Assembly (NCBI GenBank): GCA_902651635.1
Contig: CACRSC010001917.1
Coordinates: 761,729 to 825,728 of the forward strand
Origin: Mastigamoeba balamuthi
Lineage: Eukaryota; Evosea; Mastigamoebida; Mastigamoebidae
Direction of reading: 5' to 3'
DNA length: 64,000 nt
Below the pieces are notes generated by a model that ran no database searches, was not told the origin of the DNA, and saw only the letters and a list, made by a program, of their open reading frames with translations. Positions 10,701 through 22,893 of this stretch are shown here, piece after piece; position 1 is the stretch's first letter; every line of letters begins with the position of its first letter. Position numbers and translations under genes: made by a program.

Positions 10701-13585
10701 CTAGCTCGAGTTGGAGCACCTCTGCGCCCCCGGCCTGTCGTCTGCGCGCAGCGTGGCCGCGGGGGCCGTCTGCCTCGCCGCCCTGGCAGAGGCGAGCTTG
10801 GCCTTCTTGCTGACGGCGCAGGGCGAGTCGTTGGGACGCGTGTCGTAGAGCGCCCGAACGCGGGCGGCGATCTCTGTGAAGGTGGGCCGCCTCCTGGGGT
10901 CCGTGTCCCAGCACTGCACGACGAGCTCGGCCACCTGCGGGTCAAAGTCGCCTGCGATCTCCGGGCGGCCGCCCTTGGCGACAAAGTCCGAGAGCAGGTA
11001 GAGCTCGCGGTACTTGTCGCCGCTGAAGGGCTCGCGCTTGTTCCAGAGCCCCCAGAGGATCATCGAGTAGCTGTAGACGTCGCAGGCCGTCGAGTACTGC
11101 CCCGACGAGACCGAGAACGTCTCGGGCGCCATGTACATGGGCGTGCCGATGTCCACCGTCATGCTCAGCGACGCGTTCTTGCCCGCGACCGTCCGCGACG
11201 TGCCAAAGTCGGCAATCTTGCAGACGACCGAGCAGCCGACGTCGAGCGCCACGACGAGGATGTTGTCGAGCTTGAGGTCGCGGTGCAGGATGCCAGACGT
11301 GTGCAGGAACTTCATGCCCTCGGCAATGTCGCACGCGACGTGCAGGCAGAACTTTCCCGACAGCTCGTAGTCGCGGACGACCGCCGAGAGGCTGCCGTAC
11401 TGCACGTACTCGGACACGAGGTACACCAGCATCGGCAGTATGGCCGCCCCGTAAAAGTCCACCACGTAGGGGTTGCGTATGTGCTCCAGTATGTCGATCT
11501 CCCTGCTCAGCTCCTCGATCGACAGGAACATGCCCGAGCGTATCTGCTTGATGGCCACGTCGGTGCCTCGCCACCGCCCCTTGTAGACCGTCCCGAACGT
11601 GCCCTCGCCAATCACCGGCCCGAACTCGAGCTCGTCGTAGTCGAGCCGCGTGCTCAGCTTGCCGCACGCCACGATGCGCACGCGCTTGTGCTCCTTGACG
11701 ACGACGCCGCGCGGGCCCTCGTACGTGGCCACGACGACCACGTGCTGGTCGACCGACACGGTGCAGTGCAGCACCGCAGAGACAACCACGCTCGCACTGT
11801 GGCCCTTGCGCACGAAGCCCTCGCGGGGCTCGGCGCTGACGGTGAACTTGTTGCTCGGCGGTGGCAGCAGCTGGTAGTGGAAGTGCCTGCACTTCCTGTT
11901 GACCACCTCGATGCTCTGCGACAGCCGCTTCCCTATCTTGGCCTGCTCCCCGTGCAAGTCGAACCCCACCCGCAGCGGCTGCACCGCCCAGTACTCGTCC
12001 CCAGTCGCCTCCCTGTGCATTGCAACGTGGCGGAGTACAGGGCACAGTTGTAAACAGTGAGAAGGGGAAGGGGGAGTATGAGAGACGAAGGAGCGGTTGC
12101 GTGCGACGAGTCGAGAACGACACGGTCGACGGCGGGGATGGAGCTGATGGCGCTGGCCAGGTCGGACGCGATGCTCGAGCTCTGCCCAACAGGGCTCAGC
12201 GCAAACTCCCTCTTCTCCTCTGGCCGCGCGCTCGCCCGCCTCTGGCGCAGCCTCACACTGAGCCCCGACACCGCGGCCACCCCCCGGAGATCCGGTGAGA
12301 AACCGAGGCCAAGGAAACCGTCCAGCAAGAGATGCAGAGAGGCGCACTATATCAACGCGAGGCACATTCCCAAGAGGCAAGCAAAGGCGCAGGCAACAAC
12401 GACGCCGGCGATGACGGCTGCGGTGGTGGTGCGGTGCGGGGAGGGCGGGCGACCGCCGCTGCTCGAGGACAGGAGCCCCGGGAGCGACGACAGCGAGGAG
12501 GCGGCGGGGACCGGCATGAAACGGCAGGCAGTGGCGTTGATCCTGGTGCCGCTGATGTTGCAGACGGCGCCCTGGTACAGCACAGGCGCCTCGCCCTCGA
12601 GATTAGTCGATGAGATATCGCTGATACGGGAATATTAGCGGGAAATGCCGGAAATGACGTCGCTGGGCGGGGGCAGAGGGGCACGCACAGGAACGCTAGG
12701 CTGGTGAGGGCCAGCAGCGGGGGCAGAGTCCCCGTGAGGTCGTTGTGCGAGAGCGACAGCGACTGCAGGCTCGGGAGCCTCGCCACGTCTTCTCGGACGG
12801 TCCCGTTGAGGCCAGCGTAGTCCATGGCTCTGGGCGAGCCAACGGCGCACGCAACGTCAGCAACGCGCAACTGGCGCAGTGACCATACATCGTCTCGAGG
12901 GAGCTGGACCCCGCGGCAAGAGCGGGCATCGGTCCGTGCGTCCCCACGTTTCGTATGGACCTGCCCGCATCAATTGAGAGAGGATATCAGACCCAGTCGA
13001 TCGCCGGCAGCAGTGAAATCACAGCGACTTGAGCGACACGAGCTTGTCCAGCGGCGGTATCGTCCCGGTGACCTTTGGCAGGTCCCCAATGGTCCTGGAA
13101 AGCCACCAGCCAGCAGAGAGGTCAGACGAAGTCCCAAGGGGCCGAGAATCGGGGTCGGCGGGCTCACAGCGTGGTCAGCGCGGTCAGCAGGGACAGCTGG
13201 TCCAGCAGCACGCCGCTGAGCGGCAGGGGGCCCAAGAACTCGAACCGCATCGAGCGGTCGGTCAGCGTGCTGCGGGCGGGTGCACGAAAAGTTGATCTCC
13301 GGAAACTTGGGAAACCCGCTTGGAGGGGGGGAAGGGGCTCCCGGCGCACAGCTCGACGATCCTGTTGCCGGCGGACGTGCAGACCTGGCTGCGCATGCGG
13401 CAGTACCCGTCGATGTCCGGCGCCTGCGGCTTGTCCACCCCGGCGAGCACCACGTTTATCCACGTGGCAAACTCCCAGTCGGGCGACGACGGGGCCGCGG
13501 GCGCGCGGACGCCGCCGGCGGGGCACGCCGGGCACAGCAGCACCAGCGCTGCGAGGGCGAGGGTGCGCGCGGTGGCGGGCGCCAT
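10701..13585 (-). CDS. LRR receptor-like TKL protein kinase
   Basis: Exons on the complement: 13350-13585, 13168-13269, 13023-13094, 12889-12960, 12689-12829, 12348-12620, 12257 to about 12124, and about 12012 to 10701. A signal peptide (MAPATARTLALAALVLLCPA) leads to an ectodomain with leucine-rich repeats (for example LPSLQSLSLSHNDLTGTLPP), a Cys/Asn-rich stretch, then a membrane helix (AAVIAGVVVACAFACLLG). Inside lies an Ig/MSP-like segment (about 90 residues from EYWAVQPLRVGF) and a complete kinase: GEGTFGTVYKG, VAIKQI, HRDLKLDN, DFGTS, GTPMYMAPE. LRR-TM-MSP-kinase order recalls Entamoeba TMK receptors. Five introns split LRR codons at or next to Leu in one phase, typical of LRR exon repetition. 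The donor of the last intron is unclear: the obvious GTGTCG at 12123 does not keep frame, so a donor nearer 12088 is likelier. Confidence 0.85.
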
Positions 13586-14645
13586 GGGCCCCGCGAGAGA
13601 GGCCGGCAGGGAAAAAGGGAGAGATACGACTGCCTGAATCAGCCACTGCAATGCGGAATATCCTTGATTTTATTTGTTCACCGCTGCTTTTCCCTTCCCT
13701 CGGGCCCACCCCGGCGGAGGCACAAGCAGGCTCCGAGCCTCCTGAAACTGCGGGCGGACCACACGAGAGGCTCTTGTTGGCTGGTATCCAGGGCGCGCAG
13801 CTCTTAGCAGTCTCAGAACCGAATAAGGGAATCCGAGCCAAGGGGAAATGCTTGAGCTGCACATTCCTTCGAGAAAGGCACAACACATTAACTGAGATGG
13901 TCTTGGTCGCGGGTTTATACCCGGTCTACTGCAGGAACCCCAACGTCGGTTCTATGCGCCGTGTGGCGCGCTGCCGGGCACTGCACGCTAGCGGAAGACA
14001 TTCCATGACCCCATATACGCAGCAACGGTTCGTGGGCGTGGGCCGGCGAGCTGGCGTAGGCTGAGCGGAATTTCCTATGATGTCACCTGCACTCGCACCA
14101 GACGTCAGAGCGCAACCGCTCGAGAATCCACCAAGAATTGGAGAAACGCTTACAAAGTTCTATTTTGGCTCAAAGGCGGAGGCCGACCGCCGCCATCTCG
14201 GAGGGTTGGCAAACGTGTGGTTCGATGCTCCGTGCTCCACAGGGGCCACGGAGATGTGGAAGAGGGAGCTCTCCGAAAACGGGCGTTGCGCTGCCTCGTT
14301 TGGCGCTGGCCATTCCGGCGTCTTCGGTGGGCCAGGTGCAAAAATGATGCCACGCGGTCCCTCGTTATGACAGGCAACGGCGGCAAGGCTGCGGAGCAGT
14401 CACCCCAGGGATCGCGACGAGGGGCTCTGTGGTGCCGCCTGAGGGGGCATTGTGATGTGGCTGTTCGAGCTAAGCACTCCTCGTTCGGAAAAGCAGAGGC
14501 CCTCTTCTCTTCAGATTGTCATTTCAGACATCAGAGCTCAAATTCGGCACAACTAAACACGTGCGACTCGGATGAACACGACACCGACTGACATCCATCA
14601 GAAGAGAACTGGAAACCACAGCACGGGCACTGATCGCATTCATTA
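13586..14645. other. intergenic, no gene seen
   Basis: About 1 kb of mixed composition between the receptor kinase and an F1 fragment. Short open frames exist on both strands but none shows family motifs or codon bias. It may be older repeat debris. Confidence 0.4.
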
Positions 14646-15163
14646 ATCTCTGTTGGTTCTCACAGGGCAGCGGAGCAATGAATCACGATTCAACTCGCAT
14701 GTGGACGCGGCCACGGCTCCAGGCCCCCCTCTGCCGCCCTCACGAGGGCAGACCAGACACCAGCACATTACACGCCGCTGCCGGGGGACAGCAGCTCCAA
14801 CGCCACCCATGCCCCGACCTCGGACGCGGTGCCGGTGATGCGACGAGCGGGGCGCCCGCGATGAGCGAGGCAACGGCGTCGGCATCGGCGGCCCTGGCGA
14901 AGACGCAGAGGGCGTTGCCAGGCGAGAGGGCGATGACGCGGACGGGCTCGGGGGGCTTGGGGGCGGACGACCTGCGGCGGCGGGGCAGGGCGCCCTCAGG
15001 GCCGACGAGCCTGCAGAGGGCGCCCACGGCGGGGTCACCGCGCAGGCCGCGCACGACCACCGCGCGGCCCAGCAGCCCCGAGCCGCCGCACTCGCGCACC
15101 ACCGCCCTCGCCAGCACGTGCTCTCCGTCCCGCTCGGCGGTGGCTGTCACGCAGGCCTCCTCG
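14646..15163 (-). pseudogene. F1 3'-terminal fragment cut by an AT-rich block
   Basis: The complement carries the end of F1 exon 6: coiled-coil tail, the C-terminal domain (GRAVVVRGLRGDPAVGALCR, VIALSPGNALCVFARAADAD), a damaged C-terminus, and the 3' tag at 14648-14705. Small deletions and frameshifts are present. Similarity to the intact copies stops at GGCCTCCTCGA near 15163, where the sequence becomes AT-rich. Few CpG sites have decayed, so the copy is fairly young. Confidence 0.75.
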
Positions 15164-15235
15164 ATTGAGGGATATCTTCTGTTTTCGAAACTGAGTTATC
15201 CGTAGGACATTGGATAAGCACCAAAAAAAGGCAAT

Positions 15236-15727
15236 TTATCCGTGCAGTACACAAAGGCAGAAACAATCTCTGATGTGAGTAGTTTCATTGACGAATACCA
15301 AGGTGACAGTAATGAACTGCAATAGCAATCCAGACCATGTATCCCTGCTGTTCAGGATCTTCACCCCATGGATTATGCACATATTCTTCATTGATGCAAA
15401 AACACTTTCAACATGGGCACAGGCATGTTTTACAGCAGCATTATGACGTTTTTTCTCCTCTGTCAGAGTTTTAAGTCCTTTTCCACGCTTCCTCTCATGA
15501 GATGGAAGAGCATAGGAAGTATAAATCTTTGGGAAATTGGTCATCTTGTAACCTGCACTGATCCTGTTAAACATGCTCTCGTATCTAATCTGCATGATGA
15601 CAGAGCCATTCAGCATCATGTACCTTTGAACTGTATGGTCTTCATACTGTTCGTACACAACAACGAGCATCTGTTCATACAGTGTATCGATTTGCTGGAC
15701 ATTTGTCCTTTCCACTCCAGTAATCAC
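15236..15727 (-). mobile_element. DDE transposase C-terminal remnant (Harbinger/ISL2EU-like)
   Basis: A 163-codon frame contains LTEEKKRHNAAVKHACAHVE followed by SVFASMKN. This resembles the end of Harbinger/ISL2EU-type DDE transposases, where a basic linker and an N-x(n)-R-x-x-V-E block precede F-G-x-L-K. The Arg is replaced here and the first DD residues are not found upstream, so it is a fragment. No terminal inverted repeats were located. Confidence 0.45.
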
Positions 15728-16734
15728 TTTTTCCTTCTCTCTGTGCAGGATAAGGTAAATTCAAACATGGAATTCATACTCCCTTCTGATGCCATAGTGG
15801 AATGTCTGTAGAATCCATCCAGAGAGTGACTCCAATAACTGGAGGAATAAACCCAATTCTTCTTGCTGCAGTAACTCAACTTTCTAAACTGCTAAGTGTA
15901 ATTTGCATTTCTGACCAGGGTTGAAGTGCTAGACAAGTCTGATTAAGATAAACAACGAAGGTGTCATTGCTACACTGATATCACTGCCTGATACCTTTGC
16001 AGAGCTTATTGATGCTCACATTATTCATATCACGAAAAAGTATTAATCTCACAAGGTCAGTGGGCCGGACCATTCCATTAAGCAGTGGGCCCTGGTGCTC
16101 TGCTGCATGGATCATCTCGGCAAGTAGGGCAACACCAAGAATATTATGCAAAGTTATTTGTATGGCTCGGTGAGAGAGCAGCCTGTTGTTGGTCTTTCCT
16201 CTGGCTATGAGTTCCAGCATGAATAAGTCCCATTATTTTTCGACTGATATCCTGTCAGATACAGATAAGTCACTGCAAAATTGTATCAGATATCCCTTGT
16301 TGCTCTGCTCTGCAGCCCCTGCTCCGTGAGCTGCCCATCAAGCTTATAGATGTGCTTGTGCAGTGCTCCTCGATTGCACTTGATACCAATGCTGCCACAA
16401 GCTCCTTGCCTCGCACTGCTGCAGGCACCTGGACACTGGGCTCAGCTTCACCACCAGTGTTCAGAGTGGTTGAGGTGGGATGGCTGTGTGAGCATGTCTG
16501 CAGTCTCAACAGGGAGATCGCAGAGCACGCACTGAAGTTCTGGGCAATTGAGGATGCCCACATGATGGCGACTGATGAGTGGAACTGCTGGATGCTGCAC
16601 TCAGTGACAACAATGAGAAGGAGGATGCAACGGAGCCAACAGCTGTGGCTGCAGGGACTGCCAGTGAGGCGACAGTCAGAACTCTCTTGAGGATGAAACA
16701 GGCATCAGCATCTCGATGGATCCACATCAAACAA

Positions 16735-17015
16735 GTTGGGGAGCACCCTAGGAAGGGCCCACGCAATCTGAGGGCAATACCAGTGCATTATGTGTGCAGT
16801 GTGACCATGGCGACATGGCAGTGGTGCAGGCTGAGAAGAGTGATCCATGCGATTATGTTTGGCATCCAGAAAACACAGCCTCATCCTCCTCTCACAGGGC
16901 TTCCTCAAGACATATGAGAGTGCTACATCACACACAGCCACTGCGTCCTCTGTGACTCCTGTGTTCTCTGAACAGCTTCTTGTTTCCATCCACCAGGACC
17001 TGAATCAATGCCAGC
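16735..17015. pseudogene. CpG-decayed F1 fragments, head-to-head
   Basis: Bases 16738-16800 match the plus-strand text of F1 gene B at 23788-23850 (intron 5 region, minus-coding). Bases 16868-16990 match F1 gene A at 8618-8770 in plus orientation. Most differences convert CG to CA or TG: GGGCCCGCGCGATCCGAG in the intact gene reads GGGCCCACGCAATCTGAG here. This is the clearest decay series in the window. Confidence 0.7.
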
Positions 17016-17369
17016 AAATGAGAGCAGTCATCTTCAGAAACTCGTGGAAATTGGGGGTCTTCTCATCTTGGATGAGAAGCTGAAGAGGTGGCGTGGTGCC
17101 TCAGAGTGTATTCGTGAGGTGACCAGAAAGCCTGACCGAATTGGCCAATGGACATCCATTGGACAGCCTCTTCAGCCCAACTGTTCACTCATGGGAACTC
17201 CCAGAGTGTGGTTCGTCTTCAGTCAACCAACTGGCCATTCTGTACTCATTTGTACCCGTTTCTTTCTGGAAAGAACTCTCCTGTTGTGGTATTGCCTTCA
17301 GCAATTCGTTTACTTACTCATACAACAGGAGAAAGTGGACACTGTTGTTGCTGCTAGTTGCCCCAGTCC

Positions 17370-17970
17370 TGACCATGCCTAAGGCAGAGCGTCCAATCTT
17401 CACAGCAGATTGTTTTTACTCTGCTGCCTCCCACCAGTTGGTTAAAGAGTGGGAAATCCCATTCCATATCTCTGTTAGAAAGGACAGACTCCCAGGTCAC
17501 ATCAAGGATGCACTATGTGCCCAAGTTCATGACAAGGGAGAGTGGGCAGCAATGTACAACCAGCAGACCCACGAGGCCATTGTGCATGTCTGGAACATTG
17601 ACCATCGAATTGGCAAGAAGTGGCTATTCTCTTCACAACTGCGGCCAGCCTCGGGCAAGCCCCAGGTCCCAACTTCCCCTTCTTGTTTGACCTGGCTCTC
17701 ACTGTTGTTTGCTAGAATGGAGAGGTGCCTGGGTAGCTGGCCTACAAAGTTATGTTCTCTGCTGTTGTTGATCTCAACAACTACCTAGTGGACAAGTACT
17801 GGCCATTTCGGCTTGCAGACAACATGCTCTCGTTTGATGATGAGTTCTTCACCATCACCCTTGCAAATGTTTTTGGGGCTGCCCAAGAGAATGAAGGGCA
17901 TGCCCTTGATTGGGTAGAGACTCTGAAAAGCCTGGCATTCGAGTTGAGGGCCCTCCACCTCCAGGAGTAA
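17370..17970 (+). mobile_element. piggyBac-like transposase remnant
   Basis: Two frames (to 17788, then 17752-17970) carry segments suggesting a piggyBac-type DDE transposase: PIFTADCFYSAASHQLVKEW, a basic stretch before a proline (RKDRLPGHIKDAL), VHVWNIDHRIGKKW, then VDLNNYLVDKYWPFR. The frame breaks between them. Assignment rests on the pattern of motifs and is tentative. Confidence 0.4.
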
Positions 17971-18064
17971 GACAAAAGAACATCATGGTGTTTTTTCATG
18001 AAATCCCTGATACTGAAACCTGTTACTCAAATGACAGTCATTTTTTCTCCCAAATCTCTGTTTT

Positions 18065-18305
18065 GTCTTTTTCACTAAGGCCTCCTGGGAATATGGCACA
18101 AGAGGTTCTCAGTGAGGTAGGTACCAGGCATCTAGCTAGGTTCATGATGATTATGATGACTAATCTCAGCAGGTCATTGCTCATTGCCTTCTTCCCCCTG
18201 AACTTATTGCCTATCAAATCAGTACATGAATTCCAGGAATTTCTCTACCCTGCTTCTTCAGCCTGTGAACGTGGTTTCACTGGTGTTCGAACCTGGTGTA
18301 CTTAA
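18065..18305 (+). mobile_element. possible hAT dimerisation-domain remnant
   Basis: The frame ends FLYPASSACERGFTGVRTWC, resembling the P-x-S-S-x-x-x-E-R-x-F-S motif at the C-terminus of hAT transposases. No upstream catalytic residues were found. Confidence 0.3.
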
Positions 18306-19609
18306 GTGCAGTTCTCCTCTGCCTTCCATTGACTGAGTCATACAGCCAGTAGTCATTTTCCTAGCAGTTTCATGTGTAGAGCTGAGCCCTGGATCTTCAG
18401 GTGATGGCGAACCCCCTTGTACAAGCCACGAATGTCCATGGGGATGCACTATCACATGGATCTTTACCGCATGCCCCTTGAGCTTGCCACTGTAGAGCTT
18501 GTTCTGCTTATGGCTGGGCGTGAGAAATCAATGGCCTTTACATCCACAGACTGTGTTATGTACAAAACCAGGGAAGAGAATGCCTGTTAACCTCAGAAGT
18601 CTGGGAATTCCAGACACTGTAATCACAATAATTGAAATCAGCACATTTAGCAATTGAATCGAAAATGCAATATATCAATTCAATTACTTGAATCGATAAT
18701 ATGTGTACAGAAAAGTAAGTCTTACCTTAATGATGCACTCATTCTGTTTTTCTCTGCCCACACCATACACTCACTTCTTCTCTTAACACCTTCTTGTTCT
18801 TCTCTGTGCCAGTCATGGCAGCAGCCCTTCTTCTTCTGCTTCTTTGCTGCCCTTTGCTGCATGCCCCTGGAAAAAAAAGTGACAAACTCCACACTTTTAT
18901 GTGAGTTGCCGTGGAGTACATGTCTGGGCTGCACATACAGAGCAAACTAACAGTTTAGCAATTGAAGCTCATTTAGCCAAGATGACTGCTGCAGTACAGG
19001 TATAGCTCTTCTTTCTCTGCTTCTTCTTTCTTTTCTACTCTAACTTCTTCCCTCTCAGGATGAGGCCCCAGCACCACAGGTCAGTAAGAAGGATGTGAAG
19101 AAGCAGCCAGCATAGCATGAGAAGAAGGGTATTAATAACAAGAATATGAATGGAAGGACGTGAACAAGCTGAGCACCATGGCACCCAGTGATGTGTCACC
19201 ATAGCAGAAGAGACACCATACCAGACTGTTGAAGCAGTACAGTGAATCAGATAAAGTCATTTTTGTCAATTAAATCAAGAAACCAAATTATTGATTTCAG
19301 CACTTTTTATCAGTTTTAGTGGTTAATGCTCGAAACGTAGGTGACCAATACCTTATGTCTGTTATTATGAAGAAGTGGTGGTCCAGGTTGTACTGCTTCT
19401 ATGCTTGATCTCTGTCTCAGGAAAGTTAAGCCACATGTTATTTCTGTTCTATCAGCAGCTCATATCAATTCACAGGTTGGAAAATGCAACTTACCCCTAC
19501 CCCTTCCATTCATATTTGACATGAGAAACCATTTGGGAAGCGAGAATGAGATTTTTTCCTGCTTGTTTACTCCTAAAGATGGCTATGGTGACTATACAAC
19601 TTGGAGATT

Positions 19610-21830
19610 CTAACTGCAGGCTCCTGGAAGCTGAATCTGTCTGCCAAAACCGAGAGCGGCTTGTAGTAAGCCTCCAGGATCCTCACGCAACTTCTGCAGT
19701 AGCTGTATCGTTTCAGTGGTGACTTCCATCGAACTTGATTCGATTCGCTCATCAATAGCAGACATCTGCTTGGAACAATACAGCTGTCTCGGAGTGGCAT
19801 CACTGATTCTCGATGCCAGATGGAACACCTTGGTCACAGTGTTTTCGTGCCCACGCAGCTTCGTGTCGTCGAGCCATATGCAGACAAATTCATTCTGAAC
19901 GCACTTGACGACGTCCCCAGAGATCAAAGGAGTGACTCCGTACACCTTACCCAGCTGCTCCAGGCGGGATGCAGTGTTGGCAGGAGTGCCGCAGACTGTG
20001 TAGTTGACGTGCTCCTCACACCCGAAGTTCCCCACAAACAGCTCGCCTGTATGAATTCCAACGCGCACCCCGAAATTTGGAATTCCGTCCTTGATGAACT
20101 TGGTGTTGAGCATCTCGATCACCGAGTTGAATTCGAGGGCTGCTGTGCATGCCTTGACCTCGGGCTGTTGAATGTCGAGAGGGGCATTCCAAAGAGCCAT
20201 GATGCACTGCGTGTATGGATGTGTGTGTGTGTCACCCAGAGCCCGTATGAGAGAAGAAAGGGAATCAACGCACGTCGCCAATGTACTTGTCAACGATGCC
20301 GTCATTCTTCACGATCACTTTCGTGAAAGCGCCCAGCCACTCGTACAGCATCTGCACCACCAGCTGTGCCTTGAACTGCTCCGACATGGTGGTGAACCCC
20401 TTGATGTCGCAGAACATGATCGTCACGCGCTTCATCGACACGGCCAGCAGGCCCTCAGGCGACAATCCTGCCGCGGTCATGCTGCTCATCATGATTTGGC
20501 TGACCACCGGCATTGGAACGAACTTGGTCATGGCCTCGATGCCCGTACTCAGCTTCTTGAAGCTCTCGTCGAGTTGGTGGAACTCGCTGAAGATCGATAT
20601 ACCTACTGACCTGGATCTCTTTGAATTGAACTTGAGGTGCGCCGCTTGGTTCATCCTGTGGGAGAGCTTGGACAGGGGCCTCGTGAGGAGCAGGCTGAGC
20701 ACGCCTAGAACCACGAGGGCGATGCCAGTAGTGCAGGTGGCTACGATTATCGGCACAACGTCGACAGATGCGCTGTCGTACTCCGATAGCACGGCGACGA
20801 CAAACGATAGGCAGGGCCTCTTGATGCGCGTGAACGACACGAGGCACTTAACACCTCCGACCGTGACCACCTCGGGATCCGATGGTGTGTCGTACTCGCT
20901 GCTGAGCGTCTGCGTGAGGACTCTCCAGCTGCCGTACTTGCGTTCCACCAGGTCGTTGATTACCCTGACGCGCTTCTCGTCGGTCGAGTCCCCAGCGGTC
21001 TCGTTGACGAGCACGTACAGGAAGTCGTTGCCGACGGCCTTGTAGCAGGGCACCGTCTTGGATGTTGTGCCCAGCAGAATAGACGAGGACGAGTCAACGA
21101 GGACAGCAACGCCCCGCGGGACGGTGAGACCGGCGAATAGATCGGCAATGTCCTGGATGACGAGGTCGATAAGAATGTAGGCCCAGACGGGGCGGTTGGG
21201 GCCTGTGGTGTTGGGGACGTAGGCCTTCTTGACGAAGGTGGCCCACGTCCACATGTTGGCGAAGTAGATGGGCATCCAGCACTCCTCCTCGCCGGCGGGG
21301 ATGGCCCCACGGCACTGGTCGAGGTAGCCCACGGAGAAGTCGTTCATGATCCACTGACGTTCATAGGGGACCAGAGTGGTCTTGTTCATGAGCCACTGCT
21401 CAAACGATGTGTTGCGGTACGTCCACCACCACACGTTGACCCCGTTGCCGAACTCCCCGATGCCGATGAGCCTCGCCGGGTACTCGTTGCCCTCTCCCGT
21501 GAAGAACTCGGTGCTGCTGACGCTGTGGTACGCCCGCAGGATGTTGTCCCAGCGCACCCGCAGCCTCCGCTGGCCCTCCTCCGACTCGTCGAACTCCAGG
21601 ATCCCCGTCGAGATGTCGTACGACGTGTGCGCCGCCACGCTCTCGGCGCTCACGAGGCTCTGCTCCACCGCGCCCCCCAGGCGCACCACTGTCGGAGGAA
21701 GGCGTTCCTCTGTGGACCTCCGCAGCAGCTCCTGCGACCGGGCGTTGAACAACAGCACCACCACCACCATCGGTATCCACACTGCCGCGCACACCGTCAC
21801 CACAAGCAGCCCCCGGAACGACACCCTCAT
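19610..21830 (-). CDS. Membrane adenylate cyclase with extracellular CACHE-like region
   Basis: Two exons (20274-21830 and 19610-20206) give about 717 residues. An N-terminal membrane helix (residues ~8-28), a ~350-residue extracellular region consistent with a double CACHE sensor, a second helix (IIVATCTTGIALVVLGVLSL) and a class III cyclase domain follow in order. Metal-binding aspartates are in FCDIKGFT and IGD; the exon junction falls just after the second. The later motif NYTVCGTPANTASRLE has Thr where many adenylate cyclases have the purine-selecting Asp; class IIIb cyclases often have Thr there. Predicted role: making cAMP in response to an external ligand. Cyclase identity is firm; CACHE and IIIb labels are inference. 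Confidence 0.85.
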
Positions 21831-22763
21831 TCGCTACCGAGTCTTGATACTTTAGGCAAACAGCTTCTTATGCTATTGCGGAGCTGGTACTGTTTTTAGG
21901 GTACGGATCGGCTAAAATATATGGCGAGGATCGGCGGGGTGCAGAACGTCGCAGAATTCCCCTCTTCTAGGCACTTCGTTATAGAATCACTAAAAATGAG
22001 TCGCGAGATACGAGTCAATCTCGGGTGAAAAGGAGTCTCCTTTTGAAAAGCCTGTCACACCGTTGCAGATTTCCACGCAATAGTGAGACCTCTCAAAGAC
22101 GATTTCGGTCGAAGTTGCAGATACTGGAAAAAGGTATTTCATGCGAATCAATTGGCACAGCATTCCTTTTACAAATGCTGAGGATGGGTGTGCTTCTTCA
22201 TAGCCTGCTCTCGCCCAGTCACTGTACTTGCGATGTGTTGCTGCGTCTCACGCGAGCCCGTGAGGTGGGCCCCACCAGTTACAGCTCTCGGGTGCTGCTG
22301 CACACGCACTGCTTGGCTACCTGCGTGGAAGCCGCCCCGTAGAATGATGCTGCTAGGTCCATGGGACACAATAAGACTGCGGTGCAGTTGGCGAGCCGGC
22401 GGGGCACAGGACGATTCCTCTGTGATGTCACGGACACGCACATCCGCCCACCGAGAACCGGCCACTCGTCCAACTGCCCCCCTCGAGCCCGAGCACGACG
22501 TTTGAGCCGACCGGGAGGGGAAGCTGGTGGCCTTATCCCACACAAACCATGGCCGTAGAGAGAACCATCGCGCGCCCCCGCAATCTCAAGCGCCACGCAA
22601 GGCTGTGGGCCTCTGGCATGCTGGCAAACGGGACTGGAAACGCACATAGTATCCGCTGTGTTGGATACGGCGAGTAAACCGCAGATGGCACTGCACTGCA
22701 ACGGATGAACGCACCACCGACAGACAGCCATCAGGCAAGAAACGGGAACAATCAGCGCCGAGA
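21831..22763. other. intergenic with a weak CRE-like repeat copy
   Basis: The complement of about 22410-22460 carries a GTCCGTGACATCACAGAGGA segment similar to the dispersed repeat at 5820. Otherwise no coding or RNA feature is visible. Confidence 0.35.
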
Positions 22764-22893
22764 ATGATCGCATTCAATATTCACTGTTGGGTCTCGCAGG
22801 GGAGTGGAGCATGGATCGCGTTCAACTCGCATGTGGACGCGGCCACGGCCTCCCCTCTGTCGGCCGCAAGGGGGCAGGCAAGACAACTGCAGA
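22764..22893 (-). repeat. Shared F1/F2 3' tag behind F1 gene B
   Basis: On the complement, GCGAGTTGAACGCGATCC ... GCGAGACCCAACAG follows the stop codon of F1 gene B, matching the tag behind gene A. Confidence 0.6.

Larger units (their letters stand above)
15164..19609. other. AT-rich block of repeat and transposon relics
   Basis: Composition switches sharply at 15164 and recovers before the cyclase gene. The block holds a DDE transposase remnant, decayed F1 pieces, a piggyBac-like remnant and a hAT-like tail. CpG is scarce. Stretches 15730-16300 and 18310-19600 show no feature I can name, apart from AT-rich motifs such as CAATTGAATCGA near 18653. Confidence 0.6.

Noticed and set aside
10533-12053. 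A 506-codon plus-strand open frame opposite the receptor kinase
   Set aside because: It is the antisense of a clear kinase with all motifs on the minus strand; high GC keeps opposite frames open.
15164-19609. A single intact DNA transposon filling the AT-rich block
   Set aside because: I found no matching terminal inverted repeats or target duplication at its edges, and the transposase pieces are of different kinds and orientations.
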